Shown in pieces: positions 34,144 through 45,347 of a stretch of DNA of 64,000 nt. The DNA is from Antrihabitans stalagmiti. GTDB taxonomy: Bacteria; Actinomycetota; Actinomycetes; Mycobacteriales; Mycobacteriaceae. Position 1 is the first letter of the stretch; every line of letters starts with the position of its first letter. The stretch lies in NCBI RefSeq assembly GCF_016482825.1, contig NZ_JAEMNV010000005.1, positions 368,921-432,920 of the forward strand, read 5' to 3'. The position numbers and the translations under genes were made by a program. The notes below the pieces were generated by a model that was given only the letters and a program-made list of their open reading frames with translations, was not told where the DNA came from and did no database searches.

Positions 34144-34590
34144 TCGAGCTGAGTCATCATGCCCGCGTCCATGTGGTACCCGTTGTGGCAGTGCAGCATC
34201 CAGTCACGGGGGGTGTCCGCGACGAGGTCTACGGCGACGGCTCGCATGGGCAGGACGATGACGGTGTCCTTGCGTGGACCCGGGGACCCGTCGGGTTTGA
34301 TCACTGGAAGGTGTGCCCGTGCAGGTGCATTGGATGCCACATCATTGTCTTGTTGTCGTACGTCAGGCGGGCGCGCGCCCCTTGCCGGATCGTCAGCGGT
34401 TCGGTGTTGTCGAAGGTGCGACCGTTGATAGTCCAGTTGTAGCTCATCTTGTCCGCGCCGAGATCGGCATTCAGGTTCACGTCGGGCCGGCGTCGTGGCA
34501 GCATCACCGTCTCGGTGGCCACAAAGTCGTCGACGGCCGGCGTATCGGGGTCGCTGAGCGGCGGGCTGTTTCCGAACTCACGCATCGACG
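34131..34590 (-). pseudogene. C-terminal fragment of a multicopper oxidase, 5'-truncated and frameshifted
   Basis: About 150 residues of the last cupredoxin domain remain. WTINGRTFDNTEPLTIRQG and MMWHPMHLHGHTFQ are in one frame; VIKPDGSPGPRKDTVIVLP and WMLHCHNGYHMDAGMM are in the next. A single missing base around 34301-34304 separates them. The type 1/type 3 copper ligands HPMHLHGH and HCHNGYH were of the three-domain CueO/laccase kind, unlike the intact oxidase at 24493. No coding signal for the earlier domains exists upstream, where an SRPBCC fragment points the other way. Confidence 0.75.
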
Positions 34591-34604
34591 CGCCCCGAAC
34601 CTGG

Positions 34605-34832
34605 GGCGTACGTGGCACCGACGGCCCGATCCGCGCCATCGTGAATGTGACCGTCGACCCGCTCGACTCCGGCACCCGCTCGAAGGTGACGATCGACGTC
34701 GACTTCCAAGGCCCCGGAATCGGAAAGCTGCTCGTACCGCTCGCTGTGCGCCCGCAGGCCCGCAAAGAGATGCCGACCAACCTCGCGATACTCAAACAAC
34801 AACTGGAAGCCCAACCAACACAGCCGATTTAG
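34605..34832 (+). pseudogene. C-terminal fragment of an SRPBCC-family protein
   Basis: Only the last 70 or so residues are recognisable (VNVTVDPLDSGTRSKVTIDV and GIGKLLVPLAVRPQARKEMP), the final strands and long C-terminal helix of SRPBCC/polyketide-cyclase-like proteins. The N-terminal half is missing. The sequence just upstream belongs to the oppositely oriented oxidase fragment, so both genes lost their 5' ends at one junction near 34590-34605. Confidence 0.6.
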
Positions 34833-36127
34833 ACGCCGGTCTTCGAGGTCGGTTGCGGGGCGGGCCGCGATGAGTGGGTTTCATACATGCGTGCGGCGAC
34901 GACAAACCCGGAGGTGGCGGTGAGGGCGGCGACGATCCAGATGGCGGCGCGCAGACCCCACAGGTCAGCGGTGATGCCGGCAAGCAGGGCACCGACAGCG
35001 AATCCAGCGTCACGCCAGAGCCGGTAGACCCCGACGGCCCGTGCCCGCCACGCCGGATGGGCAACATCGCCGATGGTCGCGAGCAGGGTGGGATACACCA
35101 TCGCGGTGCCGGCGCCGAGCCCCACCGCCGCCACCGCCCACAGGGTGAAGGTGTCGGCGGAGGCGAACAGGCCGAGTGCGGCGGCTTGGGTCAGCATGCC
35201 CGCGGTGATGAGATGTTTACGGCCCCACCGGTCGGAGAGTTGGCCGGTGATCAGTTGCCCGAAGCCCCACACCGCCAGGATGAGCGAGGCCAGGACCCCG
35301 ATCTGCCCGACCGCCAGGCCGGCGCTGGCGAACAGGATCGGGAACAACCCCCAGGCAAGGCCGTCGTTGAGGTTGTTGACCATCCCCGCCTGGCTCGCGG
35401 CGGACAGCGCGGGTTCGCGGAAGCTGGTGTGGATGAACACTTCTCGGTTGCTCAGGTCTGCGTGCAGGTGATCGTGTCGCCCATCCTCGCGGACGGTGTG
35501 GGTGTCAGCTTCCAGTCGTGCGTAGTCCCGGGTTTCGCGGACGAAGAACAGTGACAGTCCGAGACCGAGTGCCACATAGGACAGTCCGAGCAGGAACGGT
35601 GCCGGTCGCAGCCCGTAGCGGGCGGCGAGGTATCCGGTGGCCAGCGCGGTCGCGGCGGCGGCAACGTAGCCGGCGGCTTCGTTGAGGCCCATCGCGAGTC
35701 CGCGACGCTTCGGACCGGCGAGGTCGATCTTCATGATCACGGTAGTGGACCAGGTCAGGCCCTGGTTCATCCCGAGCAGCACGTTTGCGGCGACGACCCA
35801 GCTCCAGGTCGGTGCCCAGATCAGCAGCAGCGGCACGGGGATCGCGATCAGCCAGCCGACGAGCAGGACCGGTTTGCGGCCGTAGCGGTCCGACCAGGTG
35901 CCGGCGAAATAGTTGGTCGCCGCCTTGGTGACACCGAACGCCAGGATGTAGGTCAACGCGGAGGTGCAGGCAGCGAGATGGAACTCGCGTTCGGCCAACA
36001 GAGGCAGCACGGTGCGCTCCTGGCCCAGGACGCCACCGACGAGGGCGTTGACCGCGACGAGCAGGCTGAACTGGGCGATGTTGGGGCGCAACCCGAGTCG
36101 CATCGGTCGGGCGCTGGAGGTCTTCAT
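34829..36127 (-). CDS. MFS transporter of the rhodanese operon
   Basis: 432 residues, twelve helices. The conserved loop 2-3 motif is WSDRYGRKPVLL and its repeat is QLSDRWGRKHLI. The central cytoplasmic loop is His/Asp-rich (EDGRHDHLHADL), a possible metal or regulatory region. Its ATG overlaps the stop of the MBL-rhodanese gene (ATGA). Transporters in this position are often predicted to export sulfite, thiosulfate or related sulfur compounds, but no substrate is shown by sequence. Confidence 0.9.
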   Translation of the reverse strand: MKTSSARPMRLGLRPNIAQFSLLVAVNALVGGVLGQERTVLPLLAEREFHLAACTSALTYILAFGVTKAATNYFAGTWSDRYGRKPVLLVGWLIAIPVPLLLIWAPTWSWVVAANVLLGMNQGLTWSTTVIMKIDLAGPKRRGLAMGLNEAAGYVAAAATALATGYLAARYGLRPAPFLLGLSYVALGLGLSLFFVRETRDYARLEADTHTVREDGRHDHLHADLSNREVFIHTSFREPALSAASQAGMVNNLNDGLAWGLFPILFASAGLAVGQIGVLASLILAVWGFGQLITGQLSDRWGRKHLITAGMLTQAAALGLFASADTFTLWAVAAVGLGAGTAMVYPTLLATIGDVAHPAWRARAVGVYRLWRDAGFAVGALLAGITADLWGLRAAIWIVAALTATSGFVVAARMYETHSSRPAPQPTSKTGV

Positions 36128-37485
36128 CGGCCCGTGTCCAACGATCGACCGGTGGCGTGCACCCAGTCGTCGGGGCCGCCCGCGAGGACGGACACATCTC
36201 GGTGCCCGGCCTGTTCCAGCAGGCTGGCCGCACCCATCGCCCGCTCGCCGTGCCCGCACATCACCACCGTGGGCTCGTGCGGCAGATCCTCGGCGCGGGC
36301 AGCAATATCGCCGAGTTCGATGTGCACAGCGCCCGGCACATGGCCGGACACGAATTCCGGTGTCTGGCGAATGTCGAGGACACGGACACCGTCGACCTGG
36401 TCGGGACCGACCAGGTTGGTGCGGGTCAGTTCGAGACCGGCGGCCGACCACGCGTCCACGCCGCCGGCGAGCTCCCCGATCAGGTTGTCGTAGCCGATCT
36501 TCGCGGCCTGCCACACGATCTCGGTGAGGTCCTGCTCGGTGTCGCGGACGATGATGATCGGGCGATCGGCCGGTGCGAGCCAGCCCAGCCAGGTCGCGAA
36601 GACAGGCCGTAGCGGGATCGACAGTGATCCGGGAATGTGGCCGGCCGCGAACCGAGCGAGGGGCCGCACATCGATGAGCACCGCCCCGTCATCCACGTGC
36701 CGGTGTGTGGCTTCGCCGTCCAGCGCCGCGATCCCAGCGATGTCGGGAAGCAGTGCCGGACCGCGTCGGTTGAGTTCACCGAGCCGTAGAAAATAGGGTG
36801 GAAAGCTACCGAGGGAACCGAGCAGCGCGGTGACGAACGCGTCCTCGTCCGCGGCGGCGAGCAACGGGTTGCTCGCGCGCTCGCGGGCGATGGTGCTCGT
36901 GCGTTCGGCTCCCGGCGGGGCCGAGCAGAACGAACCAGCACCGTGGGTCGGCCACACCTCGACCTCACCGGGCAGTGCGGCCAGACGATGCAACGACGCG
37001 TACTGGGAACGGGCCAGGGCCTCCGTGCGGTCCGGGGCCACCAGGTCGGTGCGGGCAGCCGAGCCGACCAGCAACGAGCCCCCGGTGAACACCCCCACCT
37101 CTCGCTCGCCGTCGAGCAGCAGGAACGCGAGGTGCTCGTGGGTGTGGCCCGGTGTGGTCAACGCCCGCAGCCGCAGACCACCCAGATCGACCTCGTCGCC
37201 GTCGGACAGCCCGGTGTGGGTGAATTCGCGGCCCCCGTTCGCCGACGCCAACACCCGCGCCCCGACAGTCGCGCCGAGTTGATGTGCGCCGGACAGGAAG
37301 TCGGCGTGCAGATGGGTATCGGCAGCAAAGGCCACCGTGAGCCCGCGTTTGTTCGCGGCGGCGTGCACCGCACGCAGGTCCCGGCTGACATCGACCACCA
37401 GCGCGCGGCCATCGCCCAGGTCGACCAGGTAGGCCGAATTTCCCAACCCCTCGTCGACCAATGGAACAAGATCGATCCCGGTCAT
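36124..37485 (-). CDS. MBL-fold hydrolase with two rhodanese domains
   Basis: 453 residues from an ATG with GAGGAG upstream. The N-terminal metallo-beta-lactamase domain has DTHLHADFLSG and TPGHTHEHLA, similar to persulfide dioxygenases, although the family's THxHxDH motif lacks the final His after Asp. The first rhodanese domain (about 265-350) lacks an active cysteine. The second (about 365-450) has CGHGERAMGA with the catalytic Cys. It probably acts on glutathione- or mycothiol-linked persulfides. It diverges from an ArsR-rhodanese regulator gene with an inverted repeat in the shared promoter. Confidence 0.88.
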   Translation of the reverse strand: MTGIDLVPLVDEGLGNSAYLVDLGDGRALVVDVSRDLRAVHAAANKRGLTVAFAADTHLHADFLSGAHQLGATVGARVLASANGGREFTHTGLSDGDEVDLGGLRLRALTTPGHTHEHLAFLLLDGEREVGVFTGGSLLVGSAARTDLVAPDRTEALARSQYASLHRLAALPGEVEVWPTHGAGSFCSAPPGAERTSTIARERASNPLLAAADEDAFVTALLGSLGSFPPYFLRLGELNRRGPALLPDIAGIAALDGEATHRHVDDGAVLIDVRPLARFAAGHIPGSLSIPLRPVFATWLGWLAPADRPIIIVRDTEQDLTEIVWQAAKIGYDNLIGELAGGVDAWSAAGLELTRTNLVGPDQVDGVRVLDIRQTPEFVSGHVPGAVHIELGDIAARAEDLPHEPTVVMCGHGERAMGAASLLEQAGHRDVSVLAGGPDDWVHATGRSLDTGR

Positions 37486-37546
37486 CAGCTGACTCCTCAC
37501 ACCAAAGGGGCTGTGGTACCACCGCCCGACGAATCTGTTCTACACT

Positions 37547-37568
37547 ATTCCAAAGATGATTGGAGAAT
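37547..37568. promoter_or_regulatory. Operator candidate for the ArsR-rhodanese regulator
   Basis: Inverted repeat TTCCAA-AGATGA-TTGGAG within the 86-base divergent region, directly before the ArsR-rhodanese start at 37572. The GGAGA at its right arm also serves as ribosome site. Confidence 0.5.
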
Positions 37569-37571
37569 GCG

Positions 37572-38225
37572 ATGGGTGATCGGATCGCGAAGACCGAGAT
37601 GTTCGACCAGTTCGCGCGGGTGGGCAAGGCGTTGAGCAACGGCAAACGACTGGAACTACTCGACCTGCTCGCCCAGGGAGAACGACCGGTCGAGGCGCTG
37701 GCTCAGGCGTGCGAGCTCGGACTGACAACAGCCTCCGCGCATCTGCAGACCCTCAAGCAGGCCAACCTCGTCGCGACCAGACGGGACGGCACGAAGGTGT
37801 TCTACCGGCTCGCCGGCGCCGACATCGCCGCCCTCTTCGCCCTGATGCGCACAGTCGCATACACCCATCTACCCGACGTCGAGGCCGCGGCGGCCGCCTA
37901 TCTCGGACCGGATACCGCGCACATCAGCCGCGACGAACTGCTGTCTCGGATAAAGGCGGGGACGGTCACCATCCTGGACGTGCGGCCCCGCACGGAATAC
38001 GACGCCGGACACATTCCCGGAGCACTGTCGATCCCCCTCGAGGAACTCGAAGACCGCCTCGCCGAACTACCAGCAGGCAATCAGATCGTCGCTTACTGTC
38101 GCGGCGCGTACTGCGTGCTGGCCCACGACGCGGTCCGACTGCTCACCGACCACGAACGACCCTCAGCCCGGCTCGCCGACGGCATGCTCGAGTGGCGCCT
38201 GGCCGACCTAGCGGTGGCCGGCTGA
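37572..38225 (+). CDS. ArsR-type regulator fused to a rhodanese domain
   Basis: 217 residues. Residues 1-105 are a winged-helix ArsR domain (LDLLAQGERPVEALAQACEL, TTASAHLQTLKQANLV). Residues about 120-215 are a rhodanese domain with active-site loop YCRGAYC and the DVRPRTEYDAGHIPGA entry motif. A sulfur-carrier domain on a repressor suggests direct sensing of persulfide or sulfane sulfur. A TTG at 37560 would add four residues but the ATG has the better spacing. It probably represses the divergent MBL-rhodanese/MFS operon and itself. Confidence 0.9.
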   Translation: MGDRIAKTEMFDQFARVGKALSNGKRLELLDLLAQGERPVEALAQACELGLTTASAHLQTLKQANLVATRRDGTKVFYRLAGADIAALFALMRTVAYTHLPDVEAAAAAYLGPDTAHISRDELLSRIKAGTVTILDVRPRTEYDAGHIPGALSIPLEELEDRLAELPAGNQIVAYCRGAYCVLAHDAVRLLTDHERPSARLADGMLEWRLADLAVAG

Positions 38226-38703
38226 GGAAAACCACGCAATACACACTGCAGCAGAATGCAGCCCATCAGCCCGCGGGATCTGCAGCTTTCGTCAAAATGC
38301 GTGACGACGACCCAGAAGCCGCCACCAGGGTGTCCACCTCCCCGAAGGAAGAATTGCGGTCGGACTCTTCGGTCCGGCCTCGATCCCCGGCGGTCACGCG
38401 GCTGGCGATGGCAATCACAACCTCTGTTTCCACAGGTTTCGATGTATGCATTGCAGCGGCGGCGATGACCGCACCCGCCATCGCGAATTCGGCGGTGATC
38501 GATCCGCTCGAGGCCATGAGGTCAGGTTCTTTACGTGTACGGGGTATGGGAGGACCGGACGGACGGTGACATACCTGTGACCGCCGCCCGGTCGGGCTCG
38601 CCGTCTCCTGCTCGATCACTCCTCGCAGGTGGCGAACCATATTCGGTCGACTACACGGTGCACATGTCGTCCTCCTGACCCTGGGCTCGGTTGCCAACTC
38701 TTG
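38226..38703. other. Intergenic region, no convincing gene
   Basis: About 480 bases between the ArsR-rhodanese gene and the copper operon promoter. Overlapping frames on both strands (for example 38266-38706 minus) lack ribosome sites and known motifs. It ends in the RicR/CsoR-like box. Confidence 0.4.
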
Positions 38704-38722
38704 CATACCCTAGGGGGGTATG
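38704..38722. promoter_or_regulatory. RicR/CsoR-type copper operator before copZ
   Basis: Perfect dyad CATACCC-TAGGG-GGGTATG. Its ATACCC-N5-GGGTAT core is the same as the mycobacterial RicR box and close to CsoR operators. It lies 82 bases before the copZ start. Confidence 0.75.
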
Positions 38723-38803
38723 GTAAATATTGCAATGGGTTCGAACGATGAACCCGAGCACCGCGATCCGCGAGATCTACCGCCCCGAGAAGAGGAACTC
38801 CCT

Positions 38804-39010
38804 ATGAGCACAGCCACCGTCACCGTCGTCGGAATGACCTGCGGCCACTGCGTGTCCTCGGTACGCGAGGAGGTCGGCACCATTGACGGCGTCACGTCCG
38901 TGGACGTCGATCTCGCCAGCGGCCGGGTCGTGATCGACAGCACCGAACCTGTCGACCGCGACGTCATCAAGGGCGCAGTCCACGAGGCCGGATTCCGACT
39001 AGCCGACTGA
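38804..39010 (+). CDS. copZ: CopZ-like copper chaperone
   Basis: 68 residues, one HMA ferredoxin-like domain with the metal loop GMTCGHC. An AGAGGAA ribosome site sits before the ATG at 38804; the frame is open from 38720 but that lies in the operator. It carries Cu(I) in the cytoplasm to the CopA ATPase encoded downstream. It is the first gene of a four-gene operon behind a RicR/CsoR-type box. Confidence 0.95.
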   Translation: MSTATVTVVGMTCGHCVSSVREEVGTIDGVTSVDVDLASGRVVIDSTEPVDRDVIKGAVHEAGFRLAD

Positions 39011-39088
39011 TCGTCGGTCCCCACGACCCCTTCCGGCCGGACTTGATTCAGCGGGTTCGGCCGGGAGGCCACCAGGAGCACATCGACC

Positions 39089-40024
39089 ATGAACACGGCA
39101 CAGAAAATTGCCGGCTTCACCGCCGGACTCGCGGTGATCTTCGCCGCCGCACTCGGGACCGGCGCGGTCGTCGGTCCCACCGACAGCCCCGCCCCGGCAC
39201 ACACCCCCGGCACACACCCCGAGGAACTGCCCGCCGAGGCGGCAAGCCCGGATTCAGCACCTGGAGGACTGATGGTCACCGACAGCCGATACACGTTGCA
39301 GCTCGAGACACCGCAGACGCCCACGGGGACCGACGTGTCGCTGCGATTCCGAATCGTCGACCCCGCCGGAACACCGCTGACGCGATACGCCGCGAGCCAC
39401 GGCAAACAACTACACCTCATCGTCGTGCGTCGCGACATGGTCGGCTATCAGCACGTGCACCCCGTGCTCGACCCGGCCGGAATTTGGAGTGTCCCACTGG
39501 ATCTCACCCGCGCCGGAACTTATCGCGTCTTTGCCGACTTCACCCCCGAAGGCGGCGAAGGTCTCACCTTGGGCGCAGACCTTCACGTCGCCGGCACTTT
39601 CGACCCGCAACCGCTACCGGCCGCGACCGGCACCATCGAGATCGACGGCTACACCGTCACCCTGCACGGCAACCTGGTTCCGGGACAGGCCTCCAAACTC
39701 ACCCTGTCTGTCACCAAGGACGGCCGACCGGTCACCGATCTACAGCCGTATCTCGGTGCCTACGGCCATCTCGTCGCCCTGCGCAGCGCCGACCTCGCCT
39801 ACCTGCACGTGCATCCCGACGGGCATCCGGGCGACGGGGTGACAGCCGCTGGTCCAACCATCGATTTCTACGCCACCACACCCAGCGTCGGTGACTACCG
39901 CCTGTTCTTGGACTTCCAGCACGCGGGGGTGGTGCGCACCGCCGAATTCACCCTCAGCGCCGCCGGGCTCTCGGCCGAGGGCAGTCCGGCGCCCGAACCG
40001 GCCATGGCCGGTCACGGCCACTGA
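39089..40024 (+). CDS. Secreted His-motif protein of the copper operon (two-fold repeat)
   Basis: 311 residues with a signal peptide (hydrophobic segment 8-28) and a Pro/His linker. The mature part contains two similar immunoglobulin-like halves. Each carries a conserved copper-suited motif: HLIVVRRDMVGYQHVHP in the first and HLVALRSADLAYLHVHP in the second, followed by GTYRVFADF and GDYRLFLDF. It ends in MAGHGH. AGGAG precedes the ATG. No catalytic motif is recognised. It lies between copZ and copA, so it likely binds copper exported to the envelope. Confidence 0.82.
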   Translation: MNTAQKIAGFTAGLAVIFAAALGTGAVVGPTDSPAPAHTPGTHPEELPAEAASPDSAPGGLMVTDSRYTLQLETPQTPTGTDVSLRFRIVDPAGTPLTRYAASHGKQLHLIVVRRDMVGYQHVHPVLDPAGIWSVPLDLTRAGTYRVFADFTPEGGEGLTLGADLHVAGTFDPQPLPAATGTIEIDGYTVTLHGNLVPGQASKLTLSVTKDGRPVTDLQPYLGAYGHLVALRSADLAYLHVHPDGHPGDGVTAAGPTIDFYATTPSVGDYRLFLDFQHAGVVRTAEFTLSAAGLSAEGSPAPEPAMAGHGH

Positions 40025-40054
40025 CCGCGTACCGTCACCGCGAAAGGACCAGCC

Positions 40055-42325
<2,271 letters not shown>

Positions 42326-42428
42326 TCAACCGACACCCCGAGGGAACGATGACGACACCCCGAACCGGACCTCGCAGATTCTCAGTACTGCGTAGCCATC
42401 GAACTCGATGGATGGAAGGACGTTCAGA

Positions 42429-44636
42429 ATGAACAACCACACGCACGGCGATGCCGGATCGAAACACGCGAATACGCCAGGTCCGATACCACACAGCAAT
42501 CACGATGCAGCCGCCTCCGGAATGCACACCGCCGGCACCTCACCCGCGCATCCGGCCCACGCCAGGTCCGAGCACATCCCTTCGCCATCCGACCAGTCGG
42601 AGCACACGGGCCACGGTGGTCATGCGGGGCACAGCGATCACGTCGCCATGTTCCGTCGCTTGTTCTGGATCATGTTCGCCCTCGCCGTTCCGGTGGTATT
42701 CGCCTCCGACATGTTCGCGATGCTCGTCGGCTACTCGCTGCCCGACGCGACGTGGATCGCATGGATCTCCCCCGTACTTGGCACCGTGATGTTCGCCTGG
42801 GGCGGATCACCGTTTCTGACCGGAGCGGTCAGTGAAATACGTTCGCGTGCACCGGGAATGATGCTTCTCATCGCATTGGCGATCACAGTCGCGTTCGTCG
42901 CGTCGATGGGAGCCAGCCTCGGCGTGCTCGACCATCAGCTCGATTTCTGGTGGGAACTGGCGTTGCTGATCGTGATCATGTTGCTCGGGCACTGGGTCGA
43001 GATGCGCTCGCTCGCGCAGACCACGTCCGCCCTGGATTCACTGGCCGCTCTGCTACCCGATACGGCCGAACGTGTCGAGGGTGACGGCGTCGTTTCGGTG
43101 GCTCCGGACCAGCTGCAACTCGGGGACGTCGTCATCGTTCGTCCCGGAGGACGGGTCCCGGCCGACGGCACGATCGTCGCAGGCTCGGCGAGTATGGACG
43201 AATCCATGATCACCGGAGAATCCCGCACCGTCCGCCGCGGCGATGGCGAGCAGGTCGTCGCGGGGACCGTGGCAACCGACTCCGGCATCCGGGTCCAAGT
43301 CACAGCAGTTGGACAGGACACCGCCCTCGCCGGCATCGGCCGGTTGGTCGCCGACGCCCAGAACTCGACGTCACGCGCACAGCGCATCGCCGACACCGCA
43401 GCAGGATGGTTGTTCTGGTTCGCACTCGGAGCAGCAGTCATCACGGCCGTGGTGTGGACCCAGTTCGGGATGGGTGACGACGCCGTCATCCGCACGATCA
43501 CGGTGCTGGTCATCGCCTGCCCGCACGCACTCGGCCTTGCCATCCCGCTGGTGGTCTCCATCGCCACCGAACGAGCGGCCCGAGGTGGGGTCCTCGTGAA
43601 GGACCGTCTTGCGCTCGAAACCATGCGGACCGTGGACACCGTGCTCTTCGACAAGACCGGCACCCTGACCAAGGGCGAACCGACCGTCACCGCTGTCGAG
43701 GTGACCGGCAATCGCACTCCCGACGAAGTCCTCGCTCTCGCCGCAGCAGCGGAAACAGATTCCGAGCACCCACTTGCACGCGCTATCGTCACCGCAGCAC
43801 AGCTCCGGAACCTGACAGTCCCCGCCGCCACCGACTTTCGATCGTCCCCAGCCATCGGGGTGTCGGTCGACGTCAACGGAACGCGAATCCAGGTCGGCGG
43901 GCCCGCCCTCCTCGAACAGGAACACGCGACCGAGCTCCCGATCGCAGACCGTTGGCGCCGCGACGGAGCGATCATCCTGCACGTCCTCGCGGACGGTGTG
44001 GTGATCGGCGCGCTCGGGCTGGCCGACGAGATCCGCGCGGAGTCTCGTGCTGCGATCGACGCGCTCCACGACCGCGGAATCACGGTAGTGATGATCACCG
44101 GTGACGCCGACGCCGTCGCAAAGTCCGTTGCCACCGAACTCGGTGTGGACCGCTACTTCGCCGGGGTCAAACCGGAAGACAAGTCGCACAGCGTCGCTGA
44201 CCTGCAACAGGAAGGCCGAACCGTGGCGATGGTCGGGGACGGAGTCAACGACGCACCCGCACTCGCCCAAGCCGACGTCGGCATCGCGATCGGCGCAGGG
44301 ACCGACGTCGCCATCGCATCGGCCGGAGTGATCCTGGCCAGCGACGACCCGCGATCGGTCCTGTCGGTGATCGAACTCTCGCGAGCGTCCTACCGGAAGA
44401 TGAAGCAAAACCTCTGGTGGGCAGCGGGATACAACCTCATCTCCGTTCCCCTCGCAGCAGGAGTGCTTGCGCCGGTCGGGTTCGTGCTCCCCATGTCCGT
44501 CGGTGCCATCCTGATGTCGCTGTCGACGATCATCGTCGCAGCCAACGCCCAGTTGTTGCGTCGACTCGACCTCACGCCGGATGCCAGCACGGGCGCTCTG
44601 GGCGACGGCAGCCGGGACCCCGTATCAACTAGCTGA
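42429..44636 (+). CDS. copB: CopB-type P1B-3 copper ATPase with His-rich N terminus
   Basis: 735 residues from the ATG at 42429 (AAGGA upstream); an ATG at 42408 is less well placed. In place of HMA domains there is a 75-residue His-rich head (about 15 histidines). The transmembrane motif is CPH (ACPHALGLAIP, about residue 363), the mark of P1B-3 pumps linked to Cu(II)/Cu(I) and silver. DKTGTLT (about 408), SEHPLARAI and GDGVNDAPAL are intact. It is the last gene of the copper operon and is followed by a strong hairpin. Confidence 0.95.
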   Translation: MNNHTHGDAGSKHANTPGPIPHSNHDAAASGMHTAGTSPAHPAHARSEHIPSPSDQSEHTGHGGHAGHSDHVAMFRRLFWIMFALAVPVVFASDMFAMLVGYSLPDATWIAWISPVLGTVMFAWGGSPFLTGAVSEIRSRAPGMMLLIALAITVAFVASMGASLGVLDHQLDFWWELALLIVIMLLGHWVEMRSLAQTTSALDSLAALLPDTAERVEGDGVVSVAPDQLQLGDVVIVRPGGRVPADGTIVAGSASMDESMITGESRTVRRGDGEQVVAGTVATDSGIRVQVTAVGQDTALAGIGRLVADAQNSTSRAQRIADTAAGWLFWFALGAAVITAVVWTQFGMGDDAVIRTITVLVIACPHALGLAIPLVVSIATERAARGGVLVKDRLALETMRTVDTVLFDKTGTLTKGEPTVTAVEVTGNRTPDEVLALAAAAETDSEHPLARAIVTAAQLRNLTVPAATDFRSSPAIGVSVDVNGTRIQVGGPALLEQEHATELPIADRWRRDGAIILHVLADGVVIGALGLADEIRAESRAAIDALHDRGITVVMITGDADAVAKSVATELGVDRYFAGVKPEDKSHSVADLQQEGRTVAMVGDGVNDAPALAQADVGIAIGAGTDVAIASAGVILASDDPRSVLSVIELSRASYRKMKQNLWWAAGYNLISVPLAAGVLAPVGFVLPMSVGAILMSLSTIIVAANAQLLRRLDLTPDASTGALGDGSRDPVSTS

Positions 44637-44643
44637 ACGTCGC

Positions 44644-44686
44644 AGGAGAAGGCCGCACCCCCAAACAGAGGGTGCGGCCTTCTCCT
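44644..44686 (+). terminator. Strong terminator hairpin after copB
   Basis: Perfect 17-base stem: AGGAGAAGGCCGCACCC (44644-44660) pairs with its complement at 44670-44686 across a 9-base loop. There is no T-run, as is common in actinobacteria. Confidence 0.88.
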
Positions 44687-44701
44687 CTGAAGCGGATCAG
44701 G

Positions 44702-44840
44702 TCAGCCGAGTAGCTGTCGCATTACGTCGATCTCCTGCTGCTGCGTTTCGATGATCGTGCGAGCCATCTGCTTCGCATCGGGATTGGAAACCGTCCGCGA
44801 TCTCGGCCGTCGCCAACTTGATCGCGCTGAAGACACCTAC
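44702..44840 (-). pseudogene. DUF305 relic, 5'-truncated with a 1-base insertion
   Basis: On the minus strand the end reads SNPDAKQMARTIIETQQQEI then DVMRQLLG, closely matching the C terminus of the intact DUF305 protein at 50748. The preceding AIKLATAEIADG continues the match in another frame. One extra T near 44790 breaks the frame. Nothing before about 44840 is recognisable, so the N-terminal two thirds are gone. It stands beside a DUF6153 gene, as does the intact copy. Confidence 0.7.
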
Positions 44841-44939
44841 AGCGCCGATCTGATCACCGTTTGTGTCGTCGGCGCTAGCTCGCTTGTCGCGCCGCGGCTT
44901 GCAGGTCCTTGAAGTATCGTTGGAGGGGTGAGTGCGCTG

Positions 44940-45347
44940 ATGCGGGCGAGGATGCTGCACGCGGCGCGAGCGAGTGTGGTCGTGACAGTGCTGGTTGGCA
45001 TTCTGCTGATGCACTCGATCTCGGTCGAACACTCCGCGGAGGGACACCCCCCGAATACCATTCATACCGCGAGCGACAGTCCTGCGCTGTTCTACCCAGC
45101 AGCGGTGGACAATCCATTTTCGGATGAAGCCGAGTGCGGCAGCCCGTGTCCAGTGCACTCGGGTATGCATAGTTCGCTCGTCGTGATGACGGTCGTAGTT
45201 GCGCTCGCCGGTGCCCGCATGCTGCTCGATCAGACTGCGTGGGCTCGCTGGCCCGACCGGGTGCAGCGGCAGTCGATCATATGGAAGGGCTCCACTCGAC
45301 CGCAGACCACGTTGAGTCTCGAACAGCTATCGGTGTTGAGAGTGTGA
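44940..45347 (+). CDS. DUF6153-type membrane protein, copy 1
   Basis: 135 residues from ATG 44940, which aligns with the paralogue; a GTG at 44928 abuts a GGAGGGG site and would add four residues. One helix (about 8-25, ending LLMHS) is followed by an outside loop with His and a Cys pair (CGSPCPVHSGMH), a second helix and a cytoplasmic tail ending LEQLSVLRV. The paralogue at 51468-51908 ends in the same LSVLRV. DUF6153 genes recur in actinobacterial copper islands; the function is unknown, but the loop could bind copper. Confidence 0.78.
   Translation: MRARMLHAARASVVVTVLVGILLMHSISVEHSAEGHPPNTIHTASDSPALFYPAAVDNPFSDEAECGSPCPVHSGMHSSLVVMTVVVALAGARMLLDQTAWARWPDRVQRQSIIWKGSTRPQTTLSLEQLSVLRV

Noticed and set aside
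38266-38706. 146-codon minus-strand frame before the copper operon
   Set aside because: Runs into the RicR/CsoR-type box and has no ribosome site or known motif.
42935-44134. 399-codon minus-strand frame opposite copB
   Set aside because: Antisense shadow with Ser/Thr/Ala-rich composition and no family features.
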